Assembly: GCA_032251435.1 (NCBI GenBank)
Contig: JAVVEH010000017.1
Span: forward strand, 1 to 64,000
Source of the DNA: JAVVEH01 sp032251435
GTDB taxonomy: Bacteria > Verrucomicrobiota > Lentisphaeria > Oligosphaerales > MVZH01
Direction: 5' to 3'
DNA length: 64,000 nt
The notes under the pieces: generated by a model
What the model saw: the letters and a program-made list of their open reading frames with translations, nothing else
The model's database searches: none
What the model was told of the DNA's origin: nothing
Translations under genes and position numbers: made by a program
Shown here: in pieces, positions 35,137 through 44,472 of the stretch
How the letters are laid out: the number at the start of each line of letters is the position of its first letter
Position numbering within the stretch: the first letter of the stretch is position 1

Positions 35137-36141
35137 TCATTCAGTGGGTGTTTGCTTCGTCTCCTGCCACATTCTGGCAGTCAGGAGCATGTCCGCCATG
35201 ACGATGGCGGCGCCCGCTTCCAGAACCGGCTGGACTCGGAGCGTGATACAGGCGTCATGACGTCCTTCAACGACCATTGTTTTAACCTTTTTCTCGTCAA
35301 AATTGAAGGTGTCTTGCGGTGTGGCGACGCTGGATGTCGGTTTAATCGCCACGCGGAAAACAATTTGATTGCCATTGGTGATGCCGCCATTGATGCCGCC
35401 GGCGTGATTGGTCTCGGTCTCGCCGCTTTCAGTCTTAATCCAGTCATTGTGCTCACTGCCCCGCATGCGGGCGGCGGCGAAGCCGGTGCCGAATTCAATG
35501 CCTCGGGTCGCGGGGACCGCGAACACCATATGGGACAGCAACGCTTCCGCCGAATCAAAAAAGGGCTCGCCCAAGCCGATGGGGACGCGGTCCACGGTCA
35601 GTTGCACAATGCCCCCCAGGGAATCATGCTCATCCACGGCTTTTACAATGAGCGCCTCATAATCTTTCTGACCACCGATCTCTAAAATCTCAGATCCGAC
35701 AACCATGGGGCTGGCGACTTTTTTGGCGAGGGCGCCGGCCGCCACCAGGCCCAGGGAGACGCGGCCGGAAAAGTGGCCGCCGCCCCGGTAATCGGTGAAA
35801 CCCTTGAATTTATGCCGGGCGACGAAATCGGCATGCCCGGGCCGGGGGGATGAGACAAATTGGCTGTAATCCCGGGAACGGGTATTGGTGTTATGAAAAA
35901 ATATGGTGACGGGCGCCCCGGTGGTATGCCCATTGAAGGTGCCGCTGAAAATATGGGGTTCATCCGCTTCTGTGCGGGGAGTGGTGCCGACACGTCCGCT
36001 CTTGCGGCGCGCCAGGTCCGCTTTCATGTCGTCTTCGGTGAAAGGAATCCCCGGCGGGCACCCGTCGATAACAATACCGGCGCCATTGCCATGGGATTCA
36101 CCAAAGATGGATACTCTAAAAAGTCTGCCAAAGCTGTTCAT
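35137..36141 (-). CDS. aroC: Chorismate synthase AroC
   Basis: AroC converts EPSP to chorismate using reduced FMN. Diagnostic stretches: FGESHGNGAGIVIDGCPPG, ARRKSGRVGTTPRTEADEP, FSGTFNGHTTGAPVT, RPGHADF, GGGHFSGR, and near the end GRHDACITLRVQPVLEA. Length 334 is slightly short but complete. It lies between aroA (76 bases upstream) and thiE. Confidence 0.97.
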   Translation of the reverse strand: MNSFGRLFRVSIFGESHGNGAGIVIDGCPPGIPFTEDDMKADLARRKSGRVGTTPRTEADEPHIFSGTFNGHTTGAPVTIFFHNTNTRSRDYSQFVSSPRPGHADFVARHKFKGFTDYRGGGHFSGRVSLGLVAAGALAKKVASPMVVGSEILEIGGQKDYEALIVKAVDEHDSLGGIVQLTVDRVPIGLGEPFFDSAEALLSHMVFAVPATRGIEFGTGFAAARMRGSEHNDWIKTESGETETNHAGGINGGITNGNQIVFRVAIKPTSSVATPQDTFNFDEKKVKTMVVEGRHDACITLRVQPVLEAGAAIVMADMLLTARMWQETKQTPTE

Positions 36142-36217
36142 GATCGTTTCATTCTACGTTTCAAGTTGTAAGTTTCCCACGGACGCGGGTCCGCTCCAGG
36201 CGGAAAGGGTCACACGT

Positions 36218-37495
36218 TCAACGCTGTACGCGAGACCCGGGCGTATGCTGTCGTTCAGCGATCGAGCCCCCGAGACGCGCCAGATCATCAAAGAAGCCGG
36301 GATACGATTTCGCGACACAGGCGGGGTTCTGGATATCAACCGGGCCACTCGCGGCCAGCGCGGTGACCGCGGCGGCCATGGCCATGCGGTGATCCCCATG
36401 GGAGTCCACTGTCGCCGCGGCGGGTTTTCCTCCCGTGATCACCATGGTGTCACCGTCTAGTTTAATCGTGACCCCCATTTTGCTGAATTCTTTTTGAATC
36501 GCCGTTCCCCGGTCACTTTCTTTGTGTTTCAGCCGTTCGACACCGCGCAGGGTGGTGACCCCCTCACAATACGCGGCGAGGGCGGCCAGGGGCGGGAACA
36601 GATCCGGACAGTGGGTGGCGTCAAAGGCGAAGGCCCGCAACGGCGCGCTTTCCACAGTCACGCTGTCGGGCGTGATCCGCAAACCCGCTCCGCAGGCTTC
36701 CAGGGCTCGGAGAATCGCCCGGTCGGCCTGTCGGGAATCGGGGTTCAGCCCATCCACTTGAACCCGTCCCGCCACCGCGCCGGCGACTAATGGAAAGGCG
36801 GCCCCGCTCCAGTCGCCTTCTACCGCGTAGTCCGTCGGCGTGAATGTTTGCCGACCAGGGATGTGGAAGACCTGATAGTTGTCATGCGTGATCTCAATGC
36901 CGAAAGCCGCGAGAACCTCCAAGGTCATGTCTAAATAAGGAAGGCTTTTTGGGTTGCTCACCCGCAACCGCGTGTCATGTCGGGCCAAGGGACAGGCCAT
37001 CAGCAGGCCGGTGATAAATTGGGAGCTGAGGGAGCCATCGATAGCCGCGTCTCCCCCCTTAAGCGGGCCCTGAACCGTCAACGGCAGGCACCCGCCCGTT
37101 GACGAGAACGAGGCGCCGAGTTGAGTCAACGGGGCTTCTAAATCATCCAACGGCCGGGTGACCAGCGAACCGTGTCCAGTCAACGTCAACGGAACCGGCG
37201 AGAGGGCGGCGATGGGGGTGAACATACGGATGCAAAGGCCGGCCTCACCGCAATTCAACAGGGCTTCCCCCGGGGCGAACCCGCCGTCAATCGTCAGTGT
37301 CCGCTCCCGCAGGGAAATATCCGCGCCCAGATTTCGGGCGACCGCTATGGCCGCTTCGGTGTCGTCGCACAAACTGATCCCGGCCAGGTGTGACCGGCCC
37401 GGCGCCAGCAGCGCCGCGGCGACCGCGCGCTGGGCGTAGCTCTTGGATGCCGGGGCGGTCAAGCGCCCGTTGATTCTAGCGGGTTGTATTCTCAT
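36218..37495 (-). CDS. aroA: EPSP synthase (3-phosphoshikimate 1-carboxyvinyltransferase) AroA
   Basis: AroA adds enolpyruvate to shikimate-3-phosphate. Visible: N-terminal SKSYAQRAVAAALLA, NCGEAGLCIRMF in the place of the usual GNSGTxxR loop, DGSLSSQFITGLLMA, YAVEGDWSGAAF, CPDLFPPLAALA, RLKHKESDR and DSHGDHRMAMAAAV. I start at ATG 37495, where the family begins (MRIQPARINGRLTAPASKS is the expected first strand); the open frame extends 66 codons further into non-family sequence. It is the first gene of aroA-aroC-thiE. Confidence 0.95.
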   Translation of the reverse strand: MRIQPARINGRLTAPASKSYAQRAVAAALLAPGRSHLAGISLCDDTEAAIAVARNLGADISLRERTLTIDGGFAPGEALLNCGEAGLCIRMFTPIAALSPVPLTLTGHGSLVTRPLDDLEAPLTQLGASFSSTGGCLPLTVQGPLKGGDAAIDGSLSSQFITGLLMACPLARHDTRLRVSNPKSLPYLDMTLEVLAAFGIEITHDNYQVFHIPGRQTFTPTDYAVEGDWSGAAFPLVAGAVAGRVQVDGLNPDSRQADRAILRALEACGAGLRITPDSVTVESAPLRAFAFDATHCPDLFPPLAALAAYCEGVTTLRGVERLKHKESDRGTAIQKEFSKMGVTIKLDGDTMVITGGKPAAATVDSHGDHRMAMAAAVTALAASGPVDIQNPACVAKSYPGFFDDLARLGGSIAERQHTPGSRVQR

Positions 37496-37729
37496 GCTCG
37501 ATGATGGTCGTTTACGTCGCCTGTTGTGAAGTGAGAACGTAGTCTTGAACGGCTGATTTTCAATGCGAAATGGAGCGATAGTCAGATTTCCGCGGCGTTG
37601 TAAACACGGCATCCGCCGCTTGAAAATGTGGCGGGGCTGTCCTGGACATGGTTGTTGAACCCGATTTCCGGGGTTTGGATGTGGCCGCGCCACCGAGCAT
37701 GGACCGAGATTTAGAAACCGCGCCCGCCT

Positions 37730-37756
37730 GGATTATTCACGCGGCGTGAATAATCC
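37730..37756. repeat. Perfect 13-bp inverted repeat with 1-base spacer
   Basis: GGATTATTCACGC (37730-37742), one G, then GCGTGAATAATCC (37744-37756). Such near-spacerless symmetry suits a dimeric regulator site more than a hairpin, but no regulator is identified. Confidence 0.85.
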
Positions 37757-37905
37757 ACCCCTTTGGGGGCGTGATCCCGTTGCCAGTCAACGAGAAACGT
37801 GGCTAAGCCCCGCGTGCGCGGTGTCGCCGCGACGCGGCTCACGCCGTTTGTTCGCCGTTTCGGCGGCGAACATCACGGCTTTTGCCTGACTCATTGAACA
37901 AAAGT

Positions 37906-37942
37906 GATTCATGAATGCGCCATGAGGGCGCATGAATGAATC
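37906..37942. repeat. Imperfect 16-bp hairpin
   Basis: The arm at 37906-37921 (GATTCATGAATGCGCC) faces 37927-37942 (GGCGCATGAATGAATC) across a 5-base loop ATGAG, with mismatches only in a TTC/GAA block. Its role is unknown; it lies about 110 bases upstream of aroE. Confidence 0.6.
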
Positions 37943-38049
37943 AGGCCCAGGGCTCTTGACGTGGATGGCGCGGCGTGTATCTTTCAATCTGTTCACGCGT
38001 CATCTGTTTTTATGATCAGTCTTGCAAGCGACGAAAGCGACCTATTTCC

Positions 38050-38910
38050 ATGCGACCCATCAGTGCGACCACCCAGTTTTGCGCCGTCATTGGCAACCCT
38101 GTCGGACACACCCTTTCTCCGGCCATTCATAACGCCGCCTTCCAAGCTCTGAATTTAGACTTTGTCTATGTGGCCTGTCAGGTCGAGGATGTCAAAGGAG
38201 CCCTGGCCGGCATGCGGGCGCTGGGAAATTTCCGCGGCATGAGCGTGACCATTCCACATAAAACGGAGGTGATGAAGTATGTGGATGAGGTGACGGAAGT
38301 GGACCGGAACATCGGATCGATTAACACGGTGATTCATGAGGCCGACAAGTTGATCGGGTTCAGCACGGACGGCCCCGGGGCGTTGAAAGCGCTCAGTGAC
38401 GCGGAGGTGTCTATCGATGGCAAGAAAATTCTCTTTCTGGGCGCGGGCGGGGCGACCCGGGCCATCGCCTTTACCTTGTGCTGGCAGGGAACATTGCGGG
38501 AATTGTCTATTCTGGATATCAACCGGGACCTGCTGACGGGATTGACCGGCGATCTCGCCGCCAAAACTGACACGCCTGTTCAGGGAAGCCTGTTCACGGC
38601 TGAATCCCTGGCGGTTGAGATGGCCGCCGCGGACATTGTCATTCATTGCACACCGGTGGGCATGCATCCGAACGTGGACGCGTCTCTGGTTCCGCCGGCG
38701 TTATTCCGGCCGGGGCAAGTGATCTTCGATGTGGTTTACACGCCTCTGGAGACGAAATTGCTGGCGGACGCCAAAGCCAAGGGACTGAAAACAATTTCCG
38801 GCATTGAGATGTTTGTCAATCAAGCCGTGCTTCAATTTGAGCGTTTCAGCGGGGTGGACGCGCCGGTGGATGTCATGCGGGACATCGTGATGAGACATCT
38901 GAGCGCGTGA
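38050..38910 (+). CDS. aroE: Shikimate dehydrogenase AroE
   Basis: AroE reduces 3-dehydroshikimate with NADPH. Signatures: CAVIGNPVGHTLSPAIHNAAF (front part), SVTIPHKTEVMKY with the catalytic Lys, SINTV, STDGPGAL with the catalytic Asp, FLGAGGATRAIAF for NADP, and GIEMFVNQAVLQFE near the end. ATG 38050 starts the protein just before the family motifs; a TTA/ATA-initiated extension upstream does not look like the family. Divergent from aroA-aroC-thiE, giving three shikimate genes in one region. Its last 79 bases overlap the antisense 3' end of the GH127 gene. Confidence 0.95.
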   Translation: MRPISATTQFCAVIGNPVGHTLSPAIHNAAFQALNLDFVYVACQVEDVKGALAGMRALGNFRGMSVTIPHKTEVMKYVDEVTEVDRNIGSINTVIHEADKLIGFSTDGPGALKALSDAEVSIDGKKILFLGAGGATRAIAFTLCWQGTLRELSILDINRDLLTGLTGDLAAKTDTPVQGSLFTAESLAVEMAAADIVIHCTPVGMHPNVDASLVPPALFRPGQVIFDVVYTPLETKLLADAKAKGLKTISGIEMFVNQAVLQFERFSGVDAPVDVMRDIVMRHLSA

Positions 38911-40838
38911 CGAGTGCCAGAGGCGGACAGGTGGAATGCGGGTAAGGCCGAAGGCGACCTTTTTTTTACTTTCGCCTTCGATTTCTTGAACATGGTCTGT
39001 CGCAGAACCGTGCACCCTATCGGCACCAGTGTCGCGGAAACAGCCTCTCCGTTTTCGTTGTATAAATTCCCCTTCAGGGATATCGGTGAGATACGCCACG
39101 GACGCAGTCGATCCGCATCAGGGTCGCGATGCGTCTGAAAATCCAGTTCAGCCGGAACCAGCGAGTAAGTGTTCAGCTCTTCACTCGGTTCGAAGGCGAG
39201 GTCGGCAAGGTCATGCCCCGGATACTCCCGCAAGACCGTGTTTTTTGCGGCAATCGGCAGACTGTAGAGCAGCGGCCCCCTCTTCACACCAACGTCCCCG
39301 TCGCATGCGGAAACGGACTCGACCTCACAGCGAAGCGAGAGCGATATCTCATCACCTGCCCGCCATTCCCTCTGTATGCGACAAAAGCCCTCCTCCTCGG
39401 TGATCTGGGCATCTCCCGCATCAAGCTCATATCCTTGCGCCCAGCCGGGGATCCGGAGCCGCAACTCGAATGTAACCGGACGTTCAGGCTCAATGTGAAA
39501 GACAATCTGTTCGGAGAACGGGTAGTCAGTCTCCTGCGTGATCTTAACCTTGGTTCCAGCTATCTCCGTGTGGAGCTCCGACGGGCCGTAGCAGAGCGCG
39601 CACATACCCTCACCATCCGCCAGGCGCATCCACATGCGGTTGGTATAATACGGCAGGAGTTTGATCGCATTCGGATTACAGCAGACCGCAATATCCTCAT
39701 GGGTCGGGGAGAGCTTGCGCCTGCCGCCATTTCCCTCCGTCGTAGCCGCGAAACGGTTGTCCATGGTCATGTAGCTGATGCCCTTGCCATCCGCCAGACG
39801 CGCGCCTTGGGCGGCGTTGAAAGCAAGCCACTCGGTCATATCCGCCCACTGACGATTTCCAGTCTTCTGGCTGGCGCTCTGGAGGCTGGTCAAAAGCTCG
39901 GTGATGGCGCAGTATTCGTAAGTCATGTCGGGAGTGGGTTTGAAGTCTTTGATCGATTCCGCTCCAATACAGGCTCCACTCGGCGTCAGGTAGCGTTGGA
40001 TTTTGGTGAAGGCATTCGCTGCCGCCTGCTGAAATTTCGGGTCATCCGTCACACTCGCGACCCAGAGGGGGACGCGCAGATGCTCGGTGGTGTGCGGGGT
40101 GTGCCAGGTAAAATCCTTGTCAAGGTCGAGCAGGTTTTCCAGTTGATTGTCCGTGTCCCGGACCTGCTCCGTGGCGCTGTAATCCTCGTAGCACCAGACC
40201 CCGAAATCGCGGTACGCGTCCTTTCCCGTGAGCCTGAAAAGCCACTCGCACACGTCCACCAGCATCAGGCCGTGACAGGTTCCGCCGGCTGGACGCTTGA
40301 CGTTGAAGTAGGAATGACCGGGTCCATAGTGCTGCATGGTCAACTGCATGGCCCGTTCAACGGCATCGAGGTACTCCGCCTTGCCGGTCAGTTCGTAGTA
40401 GGCCAGCATCGCCACAAAAGCGCGGCTCTGCGTCCAGAACTCGCCGTTTTCGTCGTCATGTCTGTAGCGCCATTTTGGGGCATAGATGCCGATATAGCCG
40501 CTCTCGTCCCGGGAGTCCAGAAGCTCGGCCATGACGCGATCGGCTTTCCCGATGGCCGCCTCGTCGCCCGAAAGGTACGCCATGCGTACAAACCCGTCCC
40601 ACCAGACAGCCTGGGTCTCGCCGTCCCACCATCCGCACGGGACATCTTCAACCATGCCCGCCTCCGCGACGGCCGCACAGGCTGCACGGTTGCCGGTAAA
40701 CGCGCCCGAGGAAGCGCGCGGTGAGATTTCATCCAGGCATGCCGCAAAACCGTGTTGCAGGTCATCCAGCATCTGCTGTTTCATCCAGCTTCGGGGACGT
40801 ACATCACCAAGCTGCAACATTTTGAATTCTACTTTCAT
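38832..40838 (-). CDS. GH127-type (DUF1680) glycoside hydrolase, probable beta-L-arabinofuranosidase
   Basis: An alpha/alpha-barrel enzyme of the family whose characterised members remove beta-L-arabinofuranose using a Cys nucleophile. Family features: DVPCGWWDGETQAVWWDGF-like front, GTCHGLMLVDVCEWLFRLTG, HTPHTTEHLRVPLW, and SPTHEDIAVCCNPNAIKLLPYY, in which the Cys pair is the expected Zn/nucleophile site. The family-like part ends near CTVLRQTMF. About 55 further residues (Lys/Ser-rich, then antisense of aroE) are read through before a stop at 38832. ATG 40838 has AGGTG nine bases upstream. No signal peptide, so likely cytoplasmic. First gene of the island as seen from aroE. Confidence 0.88.
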   Translation of the reverse strand: MKVEFKMLQLGDVRPRSWMKQQMLDDLQHGFAACLDEISPRASSGAFTGNRAACAAVAEAGMVEDVPCGWWDGETQAVWWDGFVRMAYLSGDEAAIGKADRVMAELLDSRDESGYIGIYAPKWRYRHDDENGEFWTQSRAFVAMLAYYELTGKAEYLDAVERAMQLTMQHYGPGHSYFNVKRPAGGTCHGLMLVDVCEWLFRLTGKDAYRDFGVWCYEDYSATEQVRDTDNQLENLLDLDKDFTWHTPHTTEHLRVPLWVASVTDDPKFQQAAANAFTKIQRYLTPSGACIGAESIKDFKPTPDMTYEYCAITELLTSLQSASQKTGNRQWADMTEWLAFNAAQGARLADGKGISYMTMDNRFAATTEGNGGRRKLSPTHEDIAVCCNPNAIKLLPYYTNRMWMRLADGEGMCALCYGPSELHTEIAGTKVKITQETDYPFSEQIVFHIEPERPVTFELRLRIPGWAQGYELDAGDAQITEEEGFCRIQREWRAGDEISLSLRCEVESVSACDGDVGVKRGPLLYSLPIAAKNTVLREYPGHDLADLAFEPSEELNTYSLVPAELDFQTHRDPDADRLRPWRISPISLKGNLYNENGEAVSATLVPIGCTVLRQTMFKKSKAKVKKRSPSALPAFHLSASGTRHALRCLITMSRMTSTGASTPLKRSN
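38949..38980. terminator. Dyad between aroE and GH127 ends
   Basis: CGAAGGCGA (38949-38957) pairs perfectly with TCGCCTTCG (38972-38980); the 14-base loop contains eight T on the plus strand. It lies about 40 bases past the aroE stop and inside the C-terminal tail codons of GH127. It may serve as the aroE terminator, although the T run is in the loop and not after the stem. Confidence 0.45.
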
Positions 40839-41043
40839 AGCGTCACACCTGTGGTGTTCGTTGAAATCATGATAGTTACCGAACGTTTGATTTCTCAACA
40901 AAATCGAATAGATAGAGAATTACGCCCACATGGCAACTGTACCACCACTGGTGATACTGGAATCCGGCCACAATTCTGTCCCCATCAAAGGATTGAAGGG
41001 GTCCCGGTCGACATCAATTGAAATGGTTTTCAGCATCGGCACA

Positions 41044-44000
41044 CTACTCAGCGGCTTCCGCTCTGATCGGTGGCAGCTTCATCTCCTGCATGAAGGCGGA
41101 GATCATATTTCCTTTGATCCCGGAACGCTTGTGGATACGCAAGAAGCTGGTCAGGGCAATTTCGACTTCGCCCTTCTCAAATACCGGCCACCATTCATCG
41201 TTAACATAGAAGCACATGGGGCCTCCCTCGCGTTTTCCCCAGCCCCGATCCTTTTCAAACAACAGCTTGCCATCTGCGTAGACCCGGTAACCATCACCAC
41301 TATTCATATGGGCTTGTCCTCCGAGTACCAGGCGGTACACGTGATCCTTTTTCATTTCGGGCAACTTCATTTTGGTGCGCATGAGAATCACTTCGTGCTC
41401 CCATAACGTCTTCATGGGATCACAGCAACGGCAGTAGTCTTCTTTGCAAACGAAATGATGCCGTACCTCAATGGGCTTACCCTCTGCCTGCTCGATCCAT
41501 AAACGAGGCTCTGTGCGCAGCTTGCCATTTTCCTGACCGAAGGGCGCCAGCCCCCGCTTCCATCCTGCCTTCACAGGATCGAAGTCGACCGCGTACCAGT
41601 TCTCCATGCCATCGGGATAGGTTACCGGACGGTAGCGGGTGCCAACCTCCCAGTATTTCTCTTCCGGTGGATCAAAACTATAGTAGTCCCAGGCGATATC
41701 GGCCAGATCCGCGCCGAATGTACGCCAGGCGTAATCCGAAACACCAGCCTGCTGATACAGATTGATCAGCCCCTTCAATGCCCGACCCTCCATCCTGCCG
41801 GCCAGCTCCTTGGCCAGATTCTTCGCCTGCTTCTGCTCGTATTCCGGGATGAGCGTCTTCATCACGATCGCGCCAAAGGCCTTCTTGACCTTCGGACCAA
41901 AGTCTGCGGGGTTCGCATTCATGAAGATTTCCTGGTGCGGCATTGTCGCCTCCGGGAAACGCTGATTTCCCGCCTCGAAAAGCGCTTCGTAGCCGCCGGG
42001 AAGCGCAACAATTGTTCCTGCCAGGCTGTTCAGCAAATACTCGACACCGGCACTCATGTCCTGCCCGCCCGGCGCCGCCAGCGTCGTGGGAAATTCCGCA
42101 TAAGCCTTGATAAGCGTTTCCAGCGCAAACGCCTGCACTTCAGGCTCCGCGTTCCGCAGTTGCTTGACCAATTCGCCCAATGGCGCCAGCGCAACGGCGC
42201 GCTCGTTGTTCCTGACCATGTCCCCAATGATCGGCAGTACCTTCCTGTAGAACCGCTTGTCGCCGGCGACAGGGGCAAGCGCCGTCATGGCGGCCTTGCG
42301 CAGCCACCAGTCATCGTGCTCCAGCCAGTGCGTGAGACGGTCGACATGCGGCGCAATCAATGCCGGACGGGCCCGCCCCAGCGCGTTCAACGCCGCCTCG
42401 ACCACCCACCAGGACTCGTCAGGATCGTTGATCATGACGGTGACCAGCCTGAACATTTCATCCGTCAGGTCTTTATCCGGAATCGGTTCCCCCTTGAACA
42501 TCCCGGTGATGCACCGCAGCCCTGTGAGACGACCGCGGGGATCACTGGACTTGAGCAATGGAACCACCAGATGCGTGCGCCCGTGCGCGGCAATGGCGTT
42601 TGCCGCAGCATCACGAATGCCCTGATCGATGTGATAGGCATACATCAACAAGGTGTCGTCATCCACATCATCGGCCCCGAGTCTCTGCCCGATCGGCATG
42701 GACGCATCGGTTTCCAGTCGTTCCGCGGCAATGTCCTGCCGCTGTCCCGACCTGTACTCTCCAGGTGTCAGCGAATAAAAGATCGCGTCGGCTTCCGTTC
42801 CCCACGGCAGCACGGGCAATTGATATGTCCGGGCATGCTTTGACCTGGGCGCGCCGTACATCCGCAACTGCTTGCGGGGTAATGTATAAATCATGGGGAT
42901 CCAGCTTCCCCATCCGCGCCCCTCCAATGCCGTATCCGCATAACCGACATTCCAATCGCTGACCCATCCGAAATCACCCTTGTGGGTGCGGGCAAGCTCG
43001 TACATCCAGCGGCGACCGTCCATGAAGGATCGATATTGCTCCGGCCGTTTGTCTTTGACCAAGCCCATGGACTGACCGCGCCAGAGTTCGCCAATGCCAC
43101 CCCCCGTATGACCATGAAACAGCCAGGAGGTTGAATAGAATCCTTTTGTGGCATTGATGTCGCGAGCCTTGGCATAGACGGATTCCTCGCCCTCCGGCGT
43201 CAGGTTGGCGGCCGCCGCCATCGCCAGTGCCAGCCCCGTATTGCGTCCATTGCTTACCATGCCGCCCTCCGGAACCCCGTCGCCATAGGCGACATTGCCA
43301 TGACCGGCAAAGCGGTAGAAGTGCAGCAATGAGCTTTGCAGCGTGTGTTCATCGACCTGCGCACCACACTCCCTGGCCATCAGAAGGAACAGCACGCAAT
43401 GCACCCCGGCCGCATTCATGTGGCCGCCGGCCATATAACTGTAGGAAGCCCCGCCACGCCCCATCCAGGAGCCATTGTAGATCGTGCGCTTCAGGTAATC
43501 GGCGATCTTCTCGATCAACGGAATCACGGATTCATCGCCCGTACGCAGATAGTATTCACAGAGCGCCGGACCATTGTAGCCGGCAAACCAGGGATAGGTC
43601 TTGAACGCTTCCTCGTTCTTGTGCTTTGCAACCAGATCCGCCACCCATTTGCGCGCGACGTCCAGATCTTTCTCCTCCCCCGTGGAGAGCATAAAGAGCA
43701 ATGCCGCATCCAACCCGATCCCGACCGAATCCTTCTCCGCCGCAAGCAGTTCTGCAAACTGGCGCACGATCGTGTCGGATTTTTCGCAGTTTGCCGGCCA
43801 CGTCTCGCTGTAGGCGCCCAGCGCGGGAATCGTGACAATGACTTCACGCGCCTGCGATTTGGCGTCATCCTTCACCATGAGCTTCAAAACACCATCCGTC
43901 GCCTCTGCGTCCGTAATGAAATTGCCCAGCAGTATGCGCGGATCCACATCCTTGAGCACCTGCCCATTGATGCTCTCGATGATCTGCCCCTTCCTGAGTT

Positions 44001-44250
44001 GCCCACACGCTTCGGCTGGCGAACCCGGCTCAATGTTCGCAATAAACATCGTGAAATTCGGACGACGCAAATCCAACCCGATCCCGACAGGCCCCCAGCG
44101 CTTGATTTTGTAGCTGGACGCATCGGGGTCAGGCGCCATGTGAAACGGCGGAGGCGTCCTGTAATATTCCGCCGCCTGAAGACAACCCACACTGACGAAT
44201 GCCGCGACAACCCCGGCCACGACACGCTTGCACATCATTCTCCGCATCAT
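41044..44250 (-). CDS. Second large secreted PDZ protein with helical/HEAT-like repeats
   Basis: This is a relative of the gene at 31-34 kb. A signal peptide (CKRVVAGVVAAFVSVGCLQA) leads to a PDZ-like domain at about 55-140 (NIEPGSPAEACGQLRKGQII, ESINGQVL). VTIPALGAYSETWPANCEKS then opens the alpha/alpha region (SYSYMAGGHMNAAGVHCVLF, HGHTGGGIGELWRGQSMG), followed by HEAT-like repeats and a C-terminal domain ending in a beta-rich part (KDHVYRLVLGGQAHMNSGDG). It lacks the N-terminal beta domain of its relative and has a longer tail. GAGG lies five bases before ATG 44250. Exported; function unknown. Confidence 0.75.
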   Translation of the reverse strand: MMRRMMCKRVVAGVVAAFVSVGCLQAAEYYRTPPPFHMAPDPDASSYKIKRWGPVGIGLDLRRPNFTMFIANIEPGSPAEACGQLRKGQIIESINGQVLKDVDPRILLGNFITDAEATDGVLKLMVKDDAKSQAREVIVTIPALGAYSETWPANCEKSDTIVRQFAELLAAEKDSVGIGLDAALLFMLSTGEEKDLDVARKWVADLVAKHKNEEAFKTYPWFAGYNGPALCEYYLRTGDESVIPLIEKIADYLKRTIYNGSWMGRGGASYSYMAGGHMNAAGVHCVLFLLMARECGAQVDEHTLQSSLLHFYRFAGHGNVAYGDGVPEGGMVSNGRNTGLALAMAAAANLTPEGEESVYAKARDINATKGFYSTSWLFHGHTGGGIGELWRGQSMGLVKDKRPEQYRSFMDGRRWMYELARTHKGDFGWVSDWNVGYADTALEGRGWGSWIPMIYTLPRKQLRMYGAPRSKHARTYQLPVLPWGTEADAIFYSLTPGEYRSGQRQDIAAERLETDASMPIGQRLGADDVDDDTLLMYAYHIDQGIRDAAANAIAAHGRTHLVVPLLKSSDPRGRLTGLRCITGMFKGEPIPDKDLTDEMFRLVTVMINDPDESWWVVEAALNALGRARPALIAPHVDRLTHWLEHDDWWLRKAAMTALAPVAGDKRFYRKVLPIIGDMVRNNERAVALAPLGELVKQLRNAEPEVQAFALETLIKAYAEFPTTLAAPGGQDMSAGVEYLLNSLAGTIVALPGGYEALFEAGNQRFPEATMPHQEIFMNANPADFGPKVKKAFGAIVMKTLIPEYEQKQAKNLAKELAGRMEGRALKGLINLYQQAGVSDYAWRTFGADLADIAWDYYSFDPPEEKYWEVGTRYRPVTYPDGMENWYAVDFDPVKAGWKRGLAPFGQENGKLRTEPRLWIEQAEGKPIEVRHHFVCKEDYCRCCDPMKTLWEHEVILMRTKMKLPEMKKDHVYRLVLGGQAHMNSGDGYRVYADGKLLFEKDRGWGKREGGPMCFYVNDEWWPVFEKGEVEIALTSFLRIHKRSGIKGNMISAFMQEMKLPPIRAEAAE

Positions 44251-44472
44251 ATACCTCACAGCTCCTGCATCTTTGTACAATAATACTTTACTGTTTCAAA
44301 TTCGGCTTCCGGCGGAATGAGGTGATCGGGACAGGGGACGTACCCCCGAGATCGATCAATGGCCCATTCTTGAAGCAAATATCTTCCCGGAAGTGGGCAA
44401 AATCAAACTGCGCACCAGACTTGAATGCATATTTGACGTTCTGACAGGTCATTTTCATTCAGTTTCAAAAAC

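Larger units (their letters stand above)
37496..38049. other. 554-base gap between divergent aroA and aroE, rich in palindromes, no gene
   Basis: I see no convincing gene. The gap contains several dyads: a perfect 13-bp inverted repeat GGATTATTCACGC/GCGTGAATAATCC (37730-37756, 1-base spacer), GTTCGCCG/CGGCGAAC near 37850-37871, and an imperfect 16-bp hairpin at 37906-37942 with loop ATGAG. It must also hold the promoters of both aro transcripts, which I could not place. Confidence 0.6.

Noticed and set aside
34492..35685. 397-residue plus-strand frame
   Set aside because: Runs antisense across both thiE and aroC, which have full family motifs.
37787..37996. 69-residue minus-strand frame in the aroA-aroE gap
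   Set aside because: No ribosome site or recognised family, and it crosses the palindromes; not supported as a gene.
39129..40724. 531-residue plus-strand frame
   Set aside because: Antisense to GH127, no recognisable motifs.
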